From Pyrenochaeta sp. MPI-SDFR-AT-0127 (Eukaryota > Ascomycota > Dothideomycetes > Pleosporales > Cucurbitariaceae), in contig JAGTJM010000001.1 in NCBI GenBank assembly GCA_020747015.1, forward strand, positions 1,447,374-1,511,373: a stretch of 64,000 nucleotides of DNA. Direction: 5' to 3'. The notes under the pieces were generated by a model. It worked only from the letters and a program-made list of their open reading frames with translations. It searched no databases and was not told where the DNA came from. This document shows positions 11,039-21,533 of the stretch, one piece after another; position 1 is the stretch's first letter, and each line of letters starts with the position of its first letter. Both the position numbers and the translations under genes were made by a program.

Positions 11039-12104
11039 TATATTATTATTTTTACTGAAAGCGAATGGATTGAAGCGAGTGGATGCGCGATGAGGCGCGC
11101 GAAAAGAGGATATCAAACAAAACAGTTGGAGCAGGAGCAGGAGCAGGAAGAGAAACGAAAAGGAACGAAGAAAAGCAAACGTCAAACAGGCAATAGATAG
11201 ACTCCTGTGTCGGCCAACGTACTGGTTGCCTGAATCCTTCCCGTATCCTTAATTTAGATTCAATGTTGCATCGGTGAATTTTTTGAGACCAGGGGTTAGC
11301 GACATCGCTTGGGCGCCCCCTCCAGCTCTTTTGTCTCAAGCTTAATCAGACCTCATGAACATTCTCTCGTTGTCTCGACTGTCCTTGGTTGCGGCACTGC
11401 ACTAGACAAAGCTCGAGATAAAGACGCGACGAGAGCATTGATAGATTTGGGTGACGATATTCTAATCTAATCTTCTCTGCTCACTTTCACTCTGATGACA
11501 AAGCACACTCCAAACCTAGCGCATGAAGGTAGGCATATAGGTGATAGGTGATCGCCCGTGCCAGACACGTCATATCATAGACAACCTAATAGTAACTCTA
11601 ATCTACTGAATCATTTCTAGTAAACCCATATGCATCACCATCAAGCTCAGGAGGGCGACTGGCTCGTCTTTCAATACGAGACACATGTTGTTCGTACTTT
11701 GAGTTCATCGAAATCGGACCTCTTAGTCACTCTATTCGCGAAACATATGTTACAATAAGTGGGGGATATCATAGAACTCCAACAGCAACTTCCTTTTCAT
11801 CGGTCTCCTTTCTCATCACGGCATATGCCCAGGTCTAGGCAAGCGTGGTGGCCGTATGAACCCTCGGTAACGGAATGTGTCGAGCTCTTCATCGACGCAT
11901 TCCCGTCTTCTCAGCACAGAAATCTGCAACAACTTGCTGGCAATAGCCTACTGTCAGATGTTAAACATGGCCTGCGGTGAAATGAGCTACAGCCAATGAA
12001 ATCAGCAGGCCTGGAGTGGTTGCAGGGCGTTGATGTTGGCATCCAAGAGCTTGTTGTCAAAGTACGAGGGACCAACATGTTCACCATGCCAACGCGTTCC
12101 TAAT
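11039..12104. other. Intergenic spacer upstream of the four-TM gene
   Basis: 1.07 kb that includes the CT-rich leader (on the transcribed strand) of the four-TM gene and the 3' flank of the F-box-like gene. No gene, RNA or repeat recognised. Confidence 0.5.
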
Positions 12105-14053
12105 TCAAGGAAACTTCGCTTCAAACTCGGTCGTATCCAGACCCCAAATCTCAACATGCTTCACGCTCTCCCTGCTCACCCTTTCGACTCGCCGGATGGG
12201 ACCCATTCTTTTCGCATTCATACTATTTTCTTGTCCATCAGGTAGCGATTCCCTTGTCTTGGAAGGGAAGTAAACACCCCCTAATTTGAACACCAATCGG
12301 TCTCCCAATCCAATATATCTCAGATTTCTATATTCGGGTCTCCAAAACTCCGTAGCTATGGCAAATGCGTGCATATCGTTGCCCATCATTTCAATAGTCT
12401 CGGCAAACTCAGAGCCTGGACGGACAAGCATGCGGACCGCCCATAATTTGGGCACCATGGCGAGGATATGTCGGAGGGATTCAAAGGAGGGAACAAGGCA
12501 TGAAAATCCGAGCTGCTCTAGATCGGGACAAGACTGGCATATTTTGAAGAATGCGTCTTGAGAAAGCTGCCAGCTATCTGAAAGCAGAAGATGGCGCATT
12601 GTGCAGTGATTGGACTCGATGACTGCAAGGTAATCACCTCCAATGTTGCGACATTGGTGTTCGGTCATGGTTGGTGTGCCGTTCGCGCTTGTCGATCCGC
12701 TCGTCACCCCAGGCGTTGCCGTGGATGGCGTTGAGGGGGTTGCAGCGTTGCTATTCGATTTGGATGCTTCCTTTCCCCGCTTATTGCTGACGAAATACAG
12801 GCGTTCAAGCCCCTTGAACTTCCCCAGCATGTGGGCGCCTTCCTTGTCCGTATTGTCTGTCCGGAGCATCTTCAGGTTGTGAGGCACGGGATGTTTATTC
12901 TGAACTCTCCACCCGTCGTCGAGGAAGACTGTCATGGGGTCTGACGAACCCATTGAATTGAAGACGGTGATCTCCATCTGGGCAGATTGATCCATGACGT
13001 CGATCAAGCCGTCGCCTGAGAAGCGCGTCAGTAAGTTGTAGATGGCCATGCGCTTGAGCGATAAAGTCTGCCTCATGGCAGCACAGCGGCCAAAGATAGT
13101 CATGAGGTTAACCGACTCCTCGCCACTGCCCCGCATGCGCGGGTTCCAATGCAATTTGAGGTTCTCCAGCTTCTTGGAGCCTGCAAGCAGGAGCGATATG
13201 TCGTCGGGATAGCACAAGGGGTCAATGTCATAGACAACCAGGGTGGTCAAATTGGGCATGGGCGGGATGGTGGTGGTTGGGCGTGGCGTTCGTCTCGTTT
13301 GGCAGCGGATGGTGAGCGACGAGAGGGCGGGTTTGCTGACGAGGCCTTGGTATACTGTGTACAATGGCGGCGTGTTGAGTTCCCAGCTGCGCGCATTAGC
13401 AACTGCATCCGCTGACACCCGAGGCGTACCTACGCGAACGACCTGAGGCTCTTCATCTTGTCGAGGGCGGCACGTATGACGATTTGCAGCACCATGCTGT
13501 TGTCCGGCACGCGACCCTGTTTGTAGTCGTCTACGTCGTGCTCGCGCCAGTCGCCTATGACCCTGAAGGCCTGGACATAGTCGCTGAAGGTGCGCGACAC
13601 CAGAGTGTTGAGGCCCATGGCGAAGGGGCTGCCGCTGCCGTAGCCTTCCGGCCTGCCCTCGATATAGCGGATTTCCGAGTGGGAGCGCAGCGTGACTTGT
13701 TCATACAGCCGCGGCAGGGTCATGTAGTAGAAGAGGCGCGAGGTGCGCGTAATGCGCGCAAGGTCGCCCACATCGTCAAGCTGCAGTGGCCGTCAGCGAT
13801 CCAGATATGAGGTCATGGGCACGCAGAGGAGGACGCTGTAGGCCCATTGCGGCGCAGCTCGACGTACGTAGGTCAGGATGAGCTGGATCAGATGCAGAGG
13901 CAGCTCCTTTGCCTGCGCAGCATTTGGGTGGGAGCGTGCAGGCGAGGTGAACCACGAGTGAATGGGCGCCGTGATGGGTCCGCGACCGACTTGGAGTTTG
14001 GGAGTCGTGTCTGCGGAGACAGGCTGGCGGCGGCTGCTGGGCGTTTCGGGCAT
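12105..14053 (-). CDS. F-box-like / leucine-rich-repeat-like hypothetical protein
   Basis: Three exons (14053-13868, 13780-13434, 13386-12105) give 604 aa. Splicing the first intron restores an F-box-like motif, LPLHLIQLILTYLDDVGDLARITRTSRLFYYMTLPRLY. This is the usual LP...I...L....L..L...S+.L pattern of SCF ubiquitin-ligase adaptors. The rest has irregular leucine-rich spacing (MPNLTTLVVYDIDPL, KKLENLKLHWNPRM, CTMRHLLLSDSWQLS, CPDLEQLGFSC), consistent with a degenerate LRR substrate-binding region. A low-complexity Ser/Thr/Ala insert sits near residues 390-420. The second intron must start at the GTAGGT at 13433, because the next GT lies after an in-frame stop. A role in ubiquitin-dependent turnover is inferred; the target is unknown. 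Confidence 0.8.
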
Positions 14054-14622
14054 GGGCGACTATGCAAGAGGAACACAGGCAGGCAAGGGCTGAAGGGCGA
14101 ATTATCTATGCTATCATGCTCGACGACGCGACATGCAGAGGAAAGCTGCTGCCCCGAAGCATCGCGAATCTTTTTGGACCGCCGGGCCAGCTACCCAGCC
14201 AGCATCGGAGCTTAGCCCAGCAAACCCCCCGATTGCACGTACTCGCTTTTGCCTGTGACACGCCCGAGTCCGCCGCATTGGTCCGACAAAGGACCCGTCA
14301 GCCTGGGCTGTCCATGATTTCCATCAGGCATCCCGACGCGAAAAACTAACCTCGTTCAGGGGCTAACTTGATCGGGGCTTGCATGCTACGATACTGGTAC
14401 GGCCATACGGTACATACGGTGGCCGTCCGTGTGCTGGTCCACACCATCCTTCGAGCCAGAGGACCCCCGCACTTTCTTTCTTGTTGGCGAGTCGTGTACC
14501 TGTTATTATGACTGGCCCTCCAGGGCTGCTCAGTCTTCATTCGCCAGAGTTGCACGCAAAACAATCCGGGGCGAGGCCATCTTACCGCCGCTACCACCCA
14601 CATGGAATTGAACCAGTACAAC
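14054..14622. other. Intergenic spacer, F-box-like gene to TDP1
   Basis: 569 bp between the F-box-like gene start and the TDP1 stop. Nothing recognised. Confidence 0.5.
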
Positions 14623-16531
14623 TTATCCAGGCCTGAAAAACCAAGGCTGCCTGCCGTTGTACTGCTCTCCAGGATATCGGAAGGGAATCTCAATGGTGCC
14701 TTCAAATACGCTCATCGACGGTACACCGCCCGCGTCCAATCTTGAGTCATCGAATCGATCATTTGGCACTGGAACGACCACACCACACTCCCAGTTTCTG
14801 ATGTTTAGGCTCCCCATCTGCCCACTCTTGAGCACCTTCTGACCACCCCAAGCCGACTCTGAGATATTTGCAGATCCAACGTACACCCACGCAAACAGCT
14901 TCCCGTCCTTCTTGCGACCCCGCGCAAACAGGAGCTTGTTGTGGGAGAGCATGCCACGGCGTGTGGAGTCGTAGTTGCGAAGACACTCCTTGGGAAATGT
15001 TGGTGCGTTGTAGTTTTGCCTCGTTAGCGAAATGATGCCTCCGCAATCAGGACCCCCAATGCTCTCATCGACTGTTCCATCGGTGGGAAAATAAACGCGG
15101 ATGTGATCTCGCACGTTCGTGATTTTGCTGCTGGTGGCAAAATTTTCCCCACTTGCAGCAAGAATGAGCCGCTGCAGCAGAGTGTCATTGAGGGCGCCAA
15201 CGGATGAGGCCGCATAATCAAGCTCAATGTCTTTGACGTTGTCAAGCTGAAGGTCTTGAATGGCTCGCGCAAGTCCAGGAATACCTGTAGCACTGTCTGA
15301 TTTTAGCTTATGCGCGCCACCACTGCCCCATGTCAGCCAGCATCGTGTAGTCGTACTGTGGAAGACCTACATGGAGTGAATAAAAGCAATATCACTCGTC
15401 TGCGCAAAGTCAAACTTCAGCACACCGTCGATCACGTTCTGTCCGACCTTCTGCTGTTCTAAAAAGTAGACAAGCTCTTGTCCGAACCTGGTCAATTTGT
15501 CTTTGCTTGTGACCCTTCCGTCTGCTGCCCGCGGGAGATCAATCAGAAACACGGTATTCTCCATGACACCAGGCTGCCAATCATTTCCAACCTCTCCCCA
15601 GTCAATTTGTGTCATGTTCGCAGTCGGTACTACGAACCGTAGTTTGTCTTTACCAAACAAGAGCATGAATTTGCTGTGCATACTATGGATCATGCCTCCC
15701 ATGGGTGGAAAATGGATCCGTAGATTGGGTACGTCGGTTTCTTTCATCTCTCGAATCCATCTCTGCTGAGTCTCGTGATCCCTTGCGTTCATTAACCAGA
15801 TCTGCTTGACTAGTTTGGGGTCCAGTCTCTTGTATAGCCCTAGAATTGTGCACAGGTCAGCTTGTGTCTCTTGAAATAATCGTACATGGGTCTCACGTAC
15901 ACTCTGTGTCCCACATGAACGAACTAATGACCGCAATATTGAGGCTATCTGCTTGCAAAACCTCATCGATTGTGATGTCGTCCGTTCGAGGGAATTTGAC
16001 TGCAAAGGTACGCTTGATGGTGCCACTAGGGTATTGCAAAAGTGCGGCTGTTCGCGGTACGTTTAGAGTGCTCGCCTTGAGTGGGGCTTCAATAGCTGGA
16101 CTTCGCATTTTCTGCTTTGACAGCAACTCCGGTGATGGCTCTCGCTTGCGCTTGCCGAGTCTTGCCAGGCGTTCTTGTTCCATAACTTTTCGATTGAATC
16201 CCATTGATTTTAGTGATCCATCCGTAGCTCTTGGACCCTTAGTGGTCGATTGAGCCAATAGTTTACTGGGGGAAATTCTGGTGACACTAGCATCTGCAAC
16301 ATGTGTACGTTTTACCGTCATTTCACCTAGAGAGTGTTCTTCGTTAACCTGGCTCAAGGAGAGTTCTATTGCTCGCCGAAGATTGTCGTCCTCGTTCTCA
16401 TCTTCGGTGTCAGAAGTGAGGTCGACGATCGACCTAGTTGATGCTGAAGTCTGTGGCACCCCAAGTGAGCCTGGCTGCAAAGATATAGCAATAGCTTTCT
16501 TGAAGTCTTCATCATCATCAGAAGATGGCAT
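14623..16531 (-). CDS. TDP1: Tyrosyl-DNA phosphodiesterase 1 with N-terminal UIM-like motifs
   Basis: Tdp1 removes stalled topoisomerase I and other adducts from DNA 3' ends in the nucleus. Exons 16531-15901, 15839-15371 and 15292-14623 give 589 aa. Both HKD half-sites are visible: His265-Ser-Lys267 in HSKFMLLFGKD and His484-Asn-Lys486 in HNKLLFARG, with Asn509 in YVGSANISESAWG. The first intron splits the conserved FMWDTEW motif. Residues about 6-18 (DEDFKKAIAISLQ) and 48-61 (DDNLRRAIELSLSQ) have the acidic-then-A-x-x-x-S form of ubiquitin-interacting motifs. The basic KRKRE stretch could serve as a nuclear signal. The catalytic call is firm; ubiquitin binding is inferred from motif form. 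Confidence 0.95.
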
Positions 16532-17116
16532 CGCGGTGTTTGTAGAGCCAAGAAATCGATATATGTCAGTGGATGTACATGAAGACCACTTACAAAGGCA
16601 ACCCGCACGCGAGGATTAGCGACACGTAGTCACGTTGGCACGTGACGTGGTCTTGGCATGTACCTTGAACCTCTCATTTACAGCTCTCAGATACCATAAG
16701 CGTATAAATGAAGTCTTTCGCTCTCTTTGGCGTAGCTGTTGCAATTTCCTTTAAGAGATCCTGGGTTAGACAACACGCGATATCGAGATAGCCATCAGAC
16801 AATGGAAATTAGGTGTGCGGAGAGTGCCATGTCCTGCCACCATTCTCAAAGAAAAACTCTAAGGTTCAAATACAATCTAAAAAGCATCATAATAGGCCTA
16901 TTCGTTCAGTGGACATGGGAAGCTTTTTGACTCCAAATTCGCGATTCGCGCTGGCCAAAGCCAAGCTCGACTGTATTTTTGCCTGTAGTGCCTCTGCAAG
17001 CATTTCTATATTTGAACCTGACAAAACTATATGATAACCTCTTTCATATTAATTTACCTACTCGTGTATCAATCTTTTGTATTATCTCTAGGTTGCAAGG
17101 CGTACACGTGGAGACT
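16532..17116. other. Intergenic spacer, TDP1 start to URM1 3' end
   Basis: 585 bp, AT-rich near the URM1 side. No gene or repeat seen. Confidence 0.5.
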
Positions 17117-17544
17117 CTAGCCTCCATGAAGCGTAGAGACAAACATGATGTGATCATCCTTCTGCAACTCATATTTGTCTTCTCCTTCCAGTTCCCAATC
17201 TGCCTCGTTTATGAGAACTAAGATGCCAGGTCGCCTGGTATGCACGTCAGAAACGGTTTCTTGGCTATGTTCGCATATTTACACTGTGTCATCCAGCACA
17301 AACAGCTCCTTGCGCGGGTCCTTCATAACTTTGTCACAGAGATGTTGTACAAGAAAAGCAACATTTGCTGGAGCACCAAAATCATCCTTTGCCGGAAGCA
17401 ACAGGGAATACGTCTTTTGGTTCGAGAAGAGAATCTCAAGCCCTCCGCTGCTAAGGTTTAGCGGACCGCAGTTATGGCTTAGGCCAGAACTAGTAATACA
17501 TACCTGAACTCGATGGTGACTGGTATCGTACTATTGTCCTGCAT
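17117..17544 (-). CDS. URM1: Ubiquitin-related modifier Urm1
   Basis: Urm1 is a ubiquitin-fold sulfur carrier. It is thiocarboxylated at its C-terminal glycine by Uba4 and donates sulfur to Ncs2/Ncs6 for 2-thiolation of tRNA wobble uridine. It can also be conjugated to proteins under oxidative stress. The gene is broken into three short exons (17544-17504, 17450-17283, 17234-17117) and becomes visible only after splicing; the product is 108 aa, close to the usual 99-110. Family blocks are intact: VTIEFSSGGLEILFSNQ, LVQHLCDKVMKDPRKELFV, RPGILVLINEADWELEG and the end DHIMFVSTLHGG, with the essential terminal Gly-Gly. Introns of 53 and 48 nt have GTATGT/TAG and GTAAAT/CAG ends. It is divergent from ELP2. 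Confidence 0.95.
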
Positions 17545-17730
17545 CTCTAGAACCGTCCCCTTATGGATGTGATAGAGGAGTCTGTTGAGGGTCGGTTGCA
17601 CCTGCCTGCTTGCAAACAACATCTGTGCCTCTAAGCCAGTTCTAGAATGCTAAGCGAGACTAGCGCCAAAGAAATCCTCAAAGCGATGACTTGGTCCAGC
17701 GACTACGTTCCCCCATGCACATTGGTGAGA
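17545..17730. promoter_or_regulatory. Bidirectional promoter URM1 / ELP2
   Basis: Only 186 bp separate the URM1 and ELP2 start codons, and the two genes run in opposite directions. Both 5' UTRs and promoters must fit here, or the cores must overlap. No exact TATA box or other known element was recognised. The role follows from geometry and the shared pathway, not from a motif. Confidence 0.7.
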
Positions 17731-20194
17731 ATGAGTGTTGCTTCTGAGTTCATCTCTATCGGTGGCAACAGGAATCCTGCTGCCGCCGACTGGGACGAGG
17801 CTGGCTTACAGCTGCTGGCGTTTGGCGCTGATAATGGCATCGCGTTGTGGGATCCCCAAGTACGTCTTCGCAACTCTTGGCCAATTATGTACCAAACACT
17901 AATGTAAGAAGGATGGAGGCCTTCGAGGAGTTCAAGCAATTTTGAGCGGTCATACCAAGGCTGTCAATGCTGTCAAGTTCCTTGCCACACAGTCACCTGA
18001 CGTCTCAATCCTGCTCAGTGGATCTGCGGACAACACAATCCGTATTTGGCGCGGCTCAAAAGATACAGAGGCCAAATTCGAATGCACCAAAATTCTGTCA
18101 GAGCATACAAGCCCTATCACGCGAATAGCTACCTTGCCAGGGTCAAGCACTTTTGCGTCTGGAGCATCGGACGGCACAGTCAAGATCTGGAACCTCCTTT
18201 ATGCTGCTGGTTTCCTTTCAATCGAAGTCGAGTTGATTCAGACCATCACTATCTCCCCAAAATTCTTCCCATTGAACCTTGCTCTCGCTACGTTGGATAA
18301 GTCGTCCGCCATCTTGGCGGTCGCCGGTACTCATAGTACTATCCAGGTCTTCGTTGCTCAAAACGGTCAATTTCATCTTTCAGCAACTCTTACCGGACAT
18401 GAGGGATGGATCCGTGCACTTGAGTTTACCCGCGAGACGTCAAGCAATGACAGCGATCTGCTATTGGCTTCCGCTAGCCAGGACAAGTACATTCGTCTGT
18501 GGCGAGTTCATCAAGGCGATGAATTGCCTGCTGCGAGCACTGCGCTTAACGATCCAGTTCTTGGCGGCTTTGGGAAGTCCTTATCGAACAAAGCACATTG
18601 GGTTGATACAGAGATATCAAGGTACTCCCTTACTTTTGAAGCTTTACTACTAGGGCATGAAGACTGGATATATCAAGCGTCATGGCGACGTAGAGAAGGA
18701 AAATTACAGCTTCTTTCAACCTCAGAAGACAACTCCTTGGCAATATGGGAGTCTGATCCAACTTCAGGTGTGTGGGTATGCATGACTAGACTCGGCGAGA
18801 TCAGCGCGCAAAAGGGTTCAACAAGTGCTACAGGGAGCGCCGGGGGTTTTTGGATCGGATTATGGTCTCCAGACGGCAATTCAGTCGTATCGTTAGGTCG
18901 GACTGGGAGCTGGAGAAAATGGACTAACTCAGAAGACTTGTGGACGCAGCAGGTCGCCATAACTGGTCATGTTCGAGAAGTGCGTGGTGTGTGCTGGTCA
19001 AGAGACGGAAGTTATCTTCTGACAACTGGATCAGATCAGACATCAAGACTGTATTCACAGTGGAAGCGCGAAGCGCCGATGGTATCATGGCATGAGTTCT
19101 CACGACCACAGATCCACGGCTACGATCTTAATTGCATTGATGCGGTCACAGACTCCCAATTCATCTCAGGAGCGGATGAGAAGCTACTTCGCGTATTTGA
19201 TGAGCCGAGAGGCGTAGCGGATATACTCGACAAGCTCTGTGATATCCAAACATCCGCATCCACCGAACTACTGGATGCTGCCAATATCCCTGTTCTTGGG
19301 CTGTCTAATAAAGCAATCCAGGCTGTCGGCGATGACGAGCCGGTGGGAAATGATGAAGATGATCGAGAAGCCATGGCCCCATCCTCCGTTGTCCGGAAAT
19401 CCGCGCTCAACCTCTACAGTCCACCTTTCGAGGACCATTTGGCCCGTCACCTGCTCTGGCCTGAGACAGAGAAGCTATATGGTCATGGCTACGAGATATC
19501 GGCGGTTGCTGTCAGTCGGGATGGTAGCCTTGTAGCAACAGCATGCCGAGCAAGTTCCATCGATCATGCGGTCATCCGTCTCTATGACACGAAGGATTGG
19601 CTGGAGGTCAAGCCAGCTCTAAAAGCACATTCATTGACAGTTACAGCTCTACACTTCGCACCAAACGATAAATATCTTCTCAGCGTCGGACGCGACAGGC
19701 AATGGGTCGTGTGGGAGCGAAGCACAGAGCCTTCGATGTACTCATTGAAGTATTCAAACCCAAAGGGCCATACCAGAATGATTCTCGATGCTTCATGGAC
19801 ACCATTCGATGAGCCAACATTCTTGACCGCCGGGCGAGACAAGCTGGTCAAAATATGGAAAATCACAGATACCGACGCTGAACTGAAGGGCACTGTGAGC
19901 GTGGATGCTGCTGTCACAGCTGTGGCGTGCAGCAGTAGACTCGTTCAAGGCCAAACTACTTTCGCTTTTGGTACCGAGATTGGCAATTTGGGTATTGGAA
20001 TCGCGGCCATAGGGGCTTTAGACAAACCCTACACAATGATGATCAGTAGAAGCCTTTCACCAGCGAAGACGGTCAACCAAATTGTCTGGAAGCCTTGCGG
20101 GACTGAGCAGGAGCGGCAGCAAAAGATTGCTGTGGTGAGCGATGATACGTCCTTGCGAATTTACAATGTCGCCCTGGACATGGTAGCAACATAG
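17731..20194 (+). CDS. ELP2: Elongator complex subunit Elp2 (WD40 protein)
   Basis: Elp2 is the double beta-propeller scaffold of Elongator, which builds cm5/mcm5 side chains on tRNA wobble uridine. Exons 17731-17859 and 17912-20194 give 803 aa, near the 788 aa of yeast. The start MSVASEFISIGGNRNPAAADW is the Elp2 signature. WD repeats follow throughout, for example SGHTKAVNAVKF, LSGSADNTIRIW, LTGHEGWIRALEF, LASASQDKYIRLWR, ITGHVREVRGVCW, YGHGYEISAVAVS and LTAGRDKLVKIWK. An upstream in-frame ATG at 17647 is less likely because the family start sits at 17731. The intron ends in a tandem AAGAAG, so two products differing by one lysine are possible. It shares its promoter region with URM1. Confidence 0.96.
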
Positions 20195-21533
20195 AACGAC
20201 TTTTTTCTCCTGCTTCTGAAATTTGATGAGACTGTCAATAGTCATTGGCATATGACTGATACCCAAACAGTAACGAGCTGTGATTATTAACCCCTGCCAT
20301 CTTAATTGCAGTTGTGGTTTGAACGAGGCATTAATGTCCCGCTTTACAAGTTCATGTCCTAAGTCACATCCACAAACAGCGTAATGGAGCCCCTGGCGCT
20401 CCAGATCCTCAGCAACGTGGTTTCAATGCATCCAGTTGTCTCCTTATCGGAGGCTTTGACCTGCGCGTCTCTAGTTACAACGTTCGCCGGCGCCTTTACC
20501 GACTGCACTGTCACAATATCATCAGCCTGTGACGTTTCCAGAATGTTGCTAAGATCCTCAGCCATGCTGGCACACCTGGGCTTGCGAAGTCTTCGGTTGT
20601 GCACTATCACCCTGATGAGATAGGATTTCCAATTGCAATGGGCTAGTCTGGTTCTGAGCTGCCTGGGCTTTCAGAGCCTGTAAGACTTTTCCATGAAAAC
20701 AGCACGGCATGTTGCGTCCTCTCACCGACCGTCTTTGCATCGCACAGTCCTGACCTAACTCAAATGACAGTGGCCTCTTGGCCATATGTTCACCAATCTC
20801 CGCATGAGCACACTTCACCGGTACACCTCAATGGTCGTTAGATTACGAGAGGCTACCATACCTGCAGACGGCAGCTGTGATGCACGCGACCCAAACGTCT
20901 GCGTAATCATGCATCGGATTATCCCTCGGCATATCACGACATTGAGGAGCGGGGAAATAAAACGCACTTAGGGGTGTCGTTCGGAGCAAGGGTTGTATGT
21001 AGCGCAATGCTCAAGCATGGTCCGAGTCCGGCTGGGCAAGAGGTGCAGAGAAGCAATGCCAGGAGCGCCATCCGAAGAAAACCCGCTCCCCACATCTTCT
21101 CCGCATTGCCTACGATCACACGGTCACCAACCGTTGTCGTCCACCAATCTGTTCCTGGTATAACCATCCGTCGCTTGGCCCAATTTGTACAGGTCTACGC
21201 GATCCATGCCTACCGTAGGTGCGTTGAACCCCCCATGCAAAGGAGCAACAATTTGAACTTGCCGCATCCATATCCGCGTCTTTCCAAGTGACAAGAAAAC
21301 TGGTTTTCACAAGCTTTCTTGCATACAACCGACTCAAAAGCCGCCTCCAATGTGACGTCGAAGCTGCGAGTCAGAATCCACGCTCCGTTACAATGAATCT
21401 AGTTGCTGTGACGCGTCAGTGGGGAATACGAGTGTGTACTTGGTGGGTGTATATAAGTGGAAGTTAAAATTCCATTCATTCTGCCCTTGGGTTCCGATTG
21501 TTTTCAAGACGTCAATTCCGCTCAGTGAAGATC
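20195..21533. other. Intergenic spacer, ELP2 to GH3 gene
   Basis: 1.34 kb. The GH3 side is a promoter with a TATA box. The minus strand holds short frames, one beginning with a signal-peptide-like stretch at 21095. I could not build a convincing gene from them (see findings). Confidence 0.5.
21450..21457 (+). promoter_or_regulatory. TATA box of the GH3 beta-glucosidase gene
   Basis: TATATAAG lies 77 bp upstream of the GH3 start codon, on the coding strand and at a distance that leaves room for a short 5' UTR. It is one of the few clear TATA boxes in the window, in keeping with an inducible secreted enzyme. Confidence 0.5.

Noticed and set aside
11039..11185. N-terminal extension of the four-TM protein
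   Set aside because: It encodes a Leu/Phe run from a polypyrimidine leader. The downstream ATG gives a normal N-terminus.
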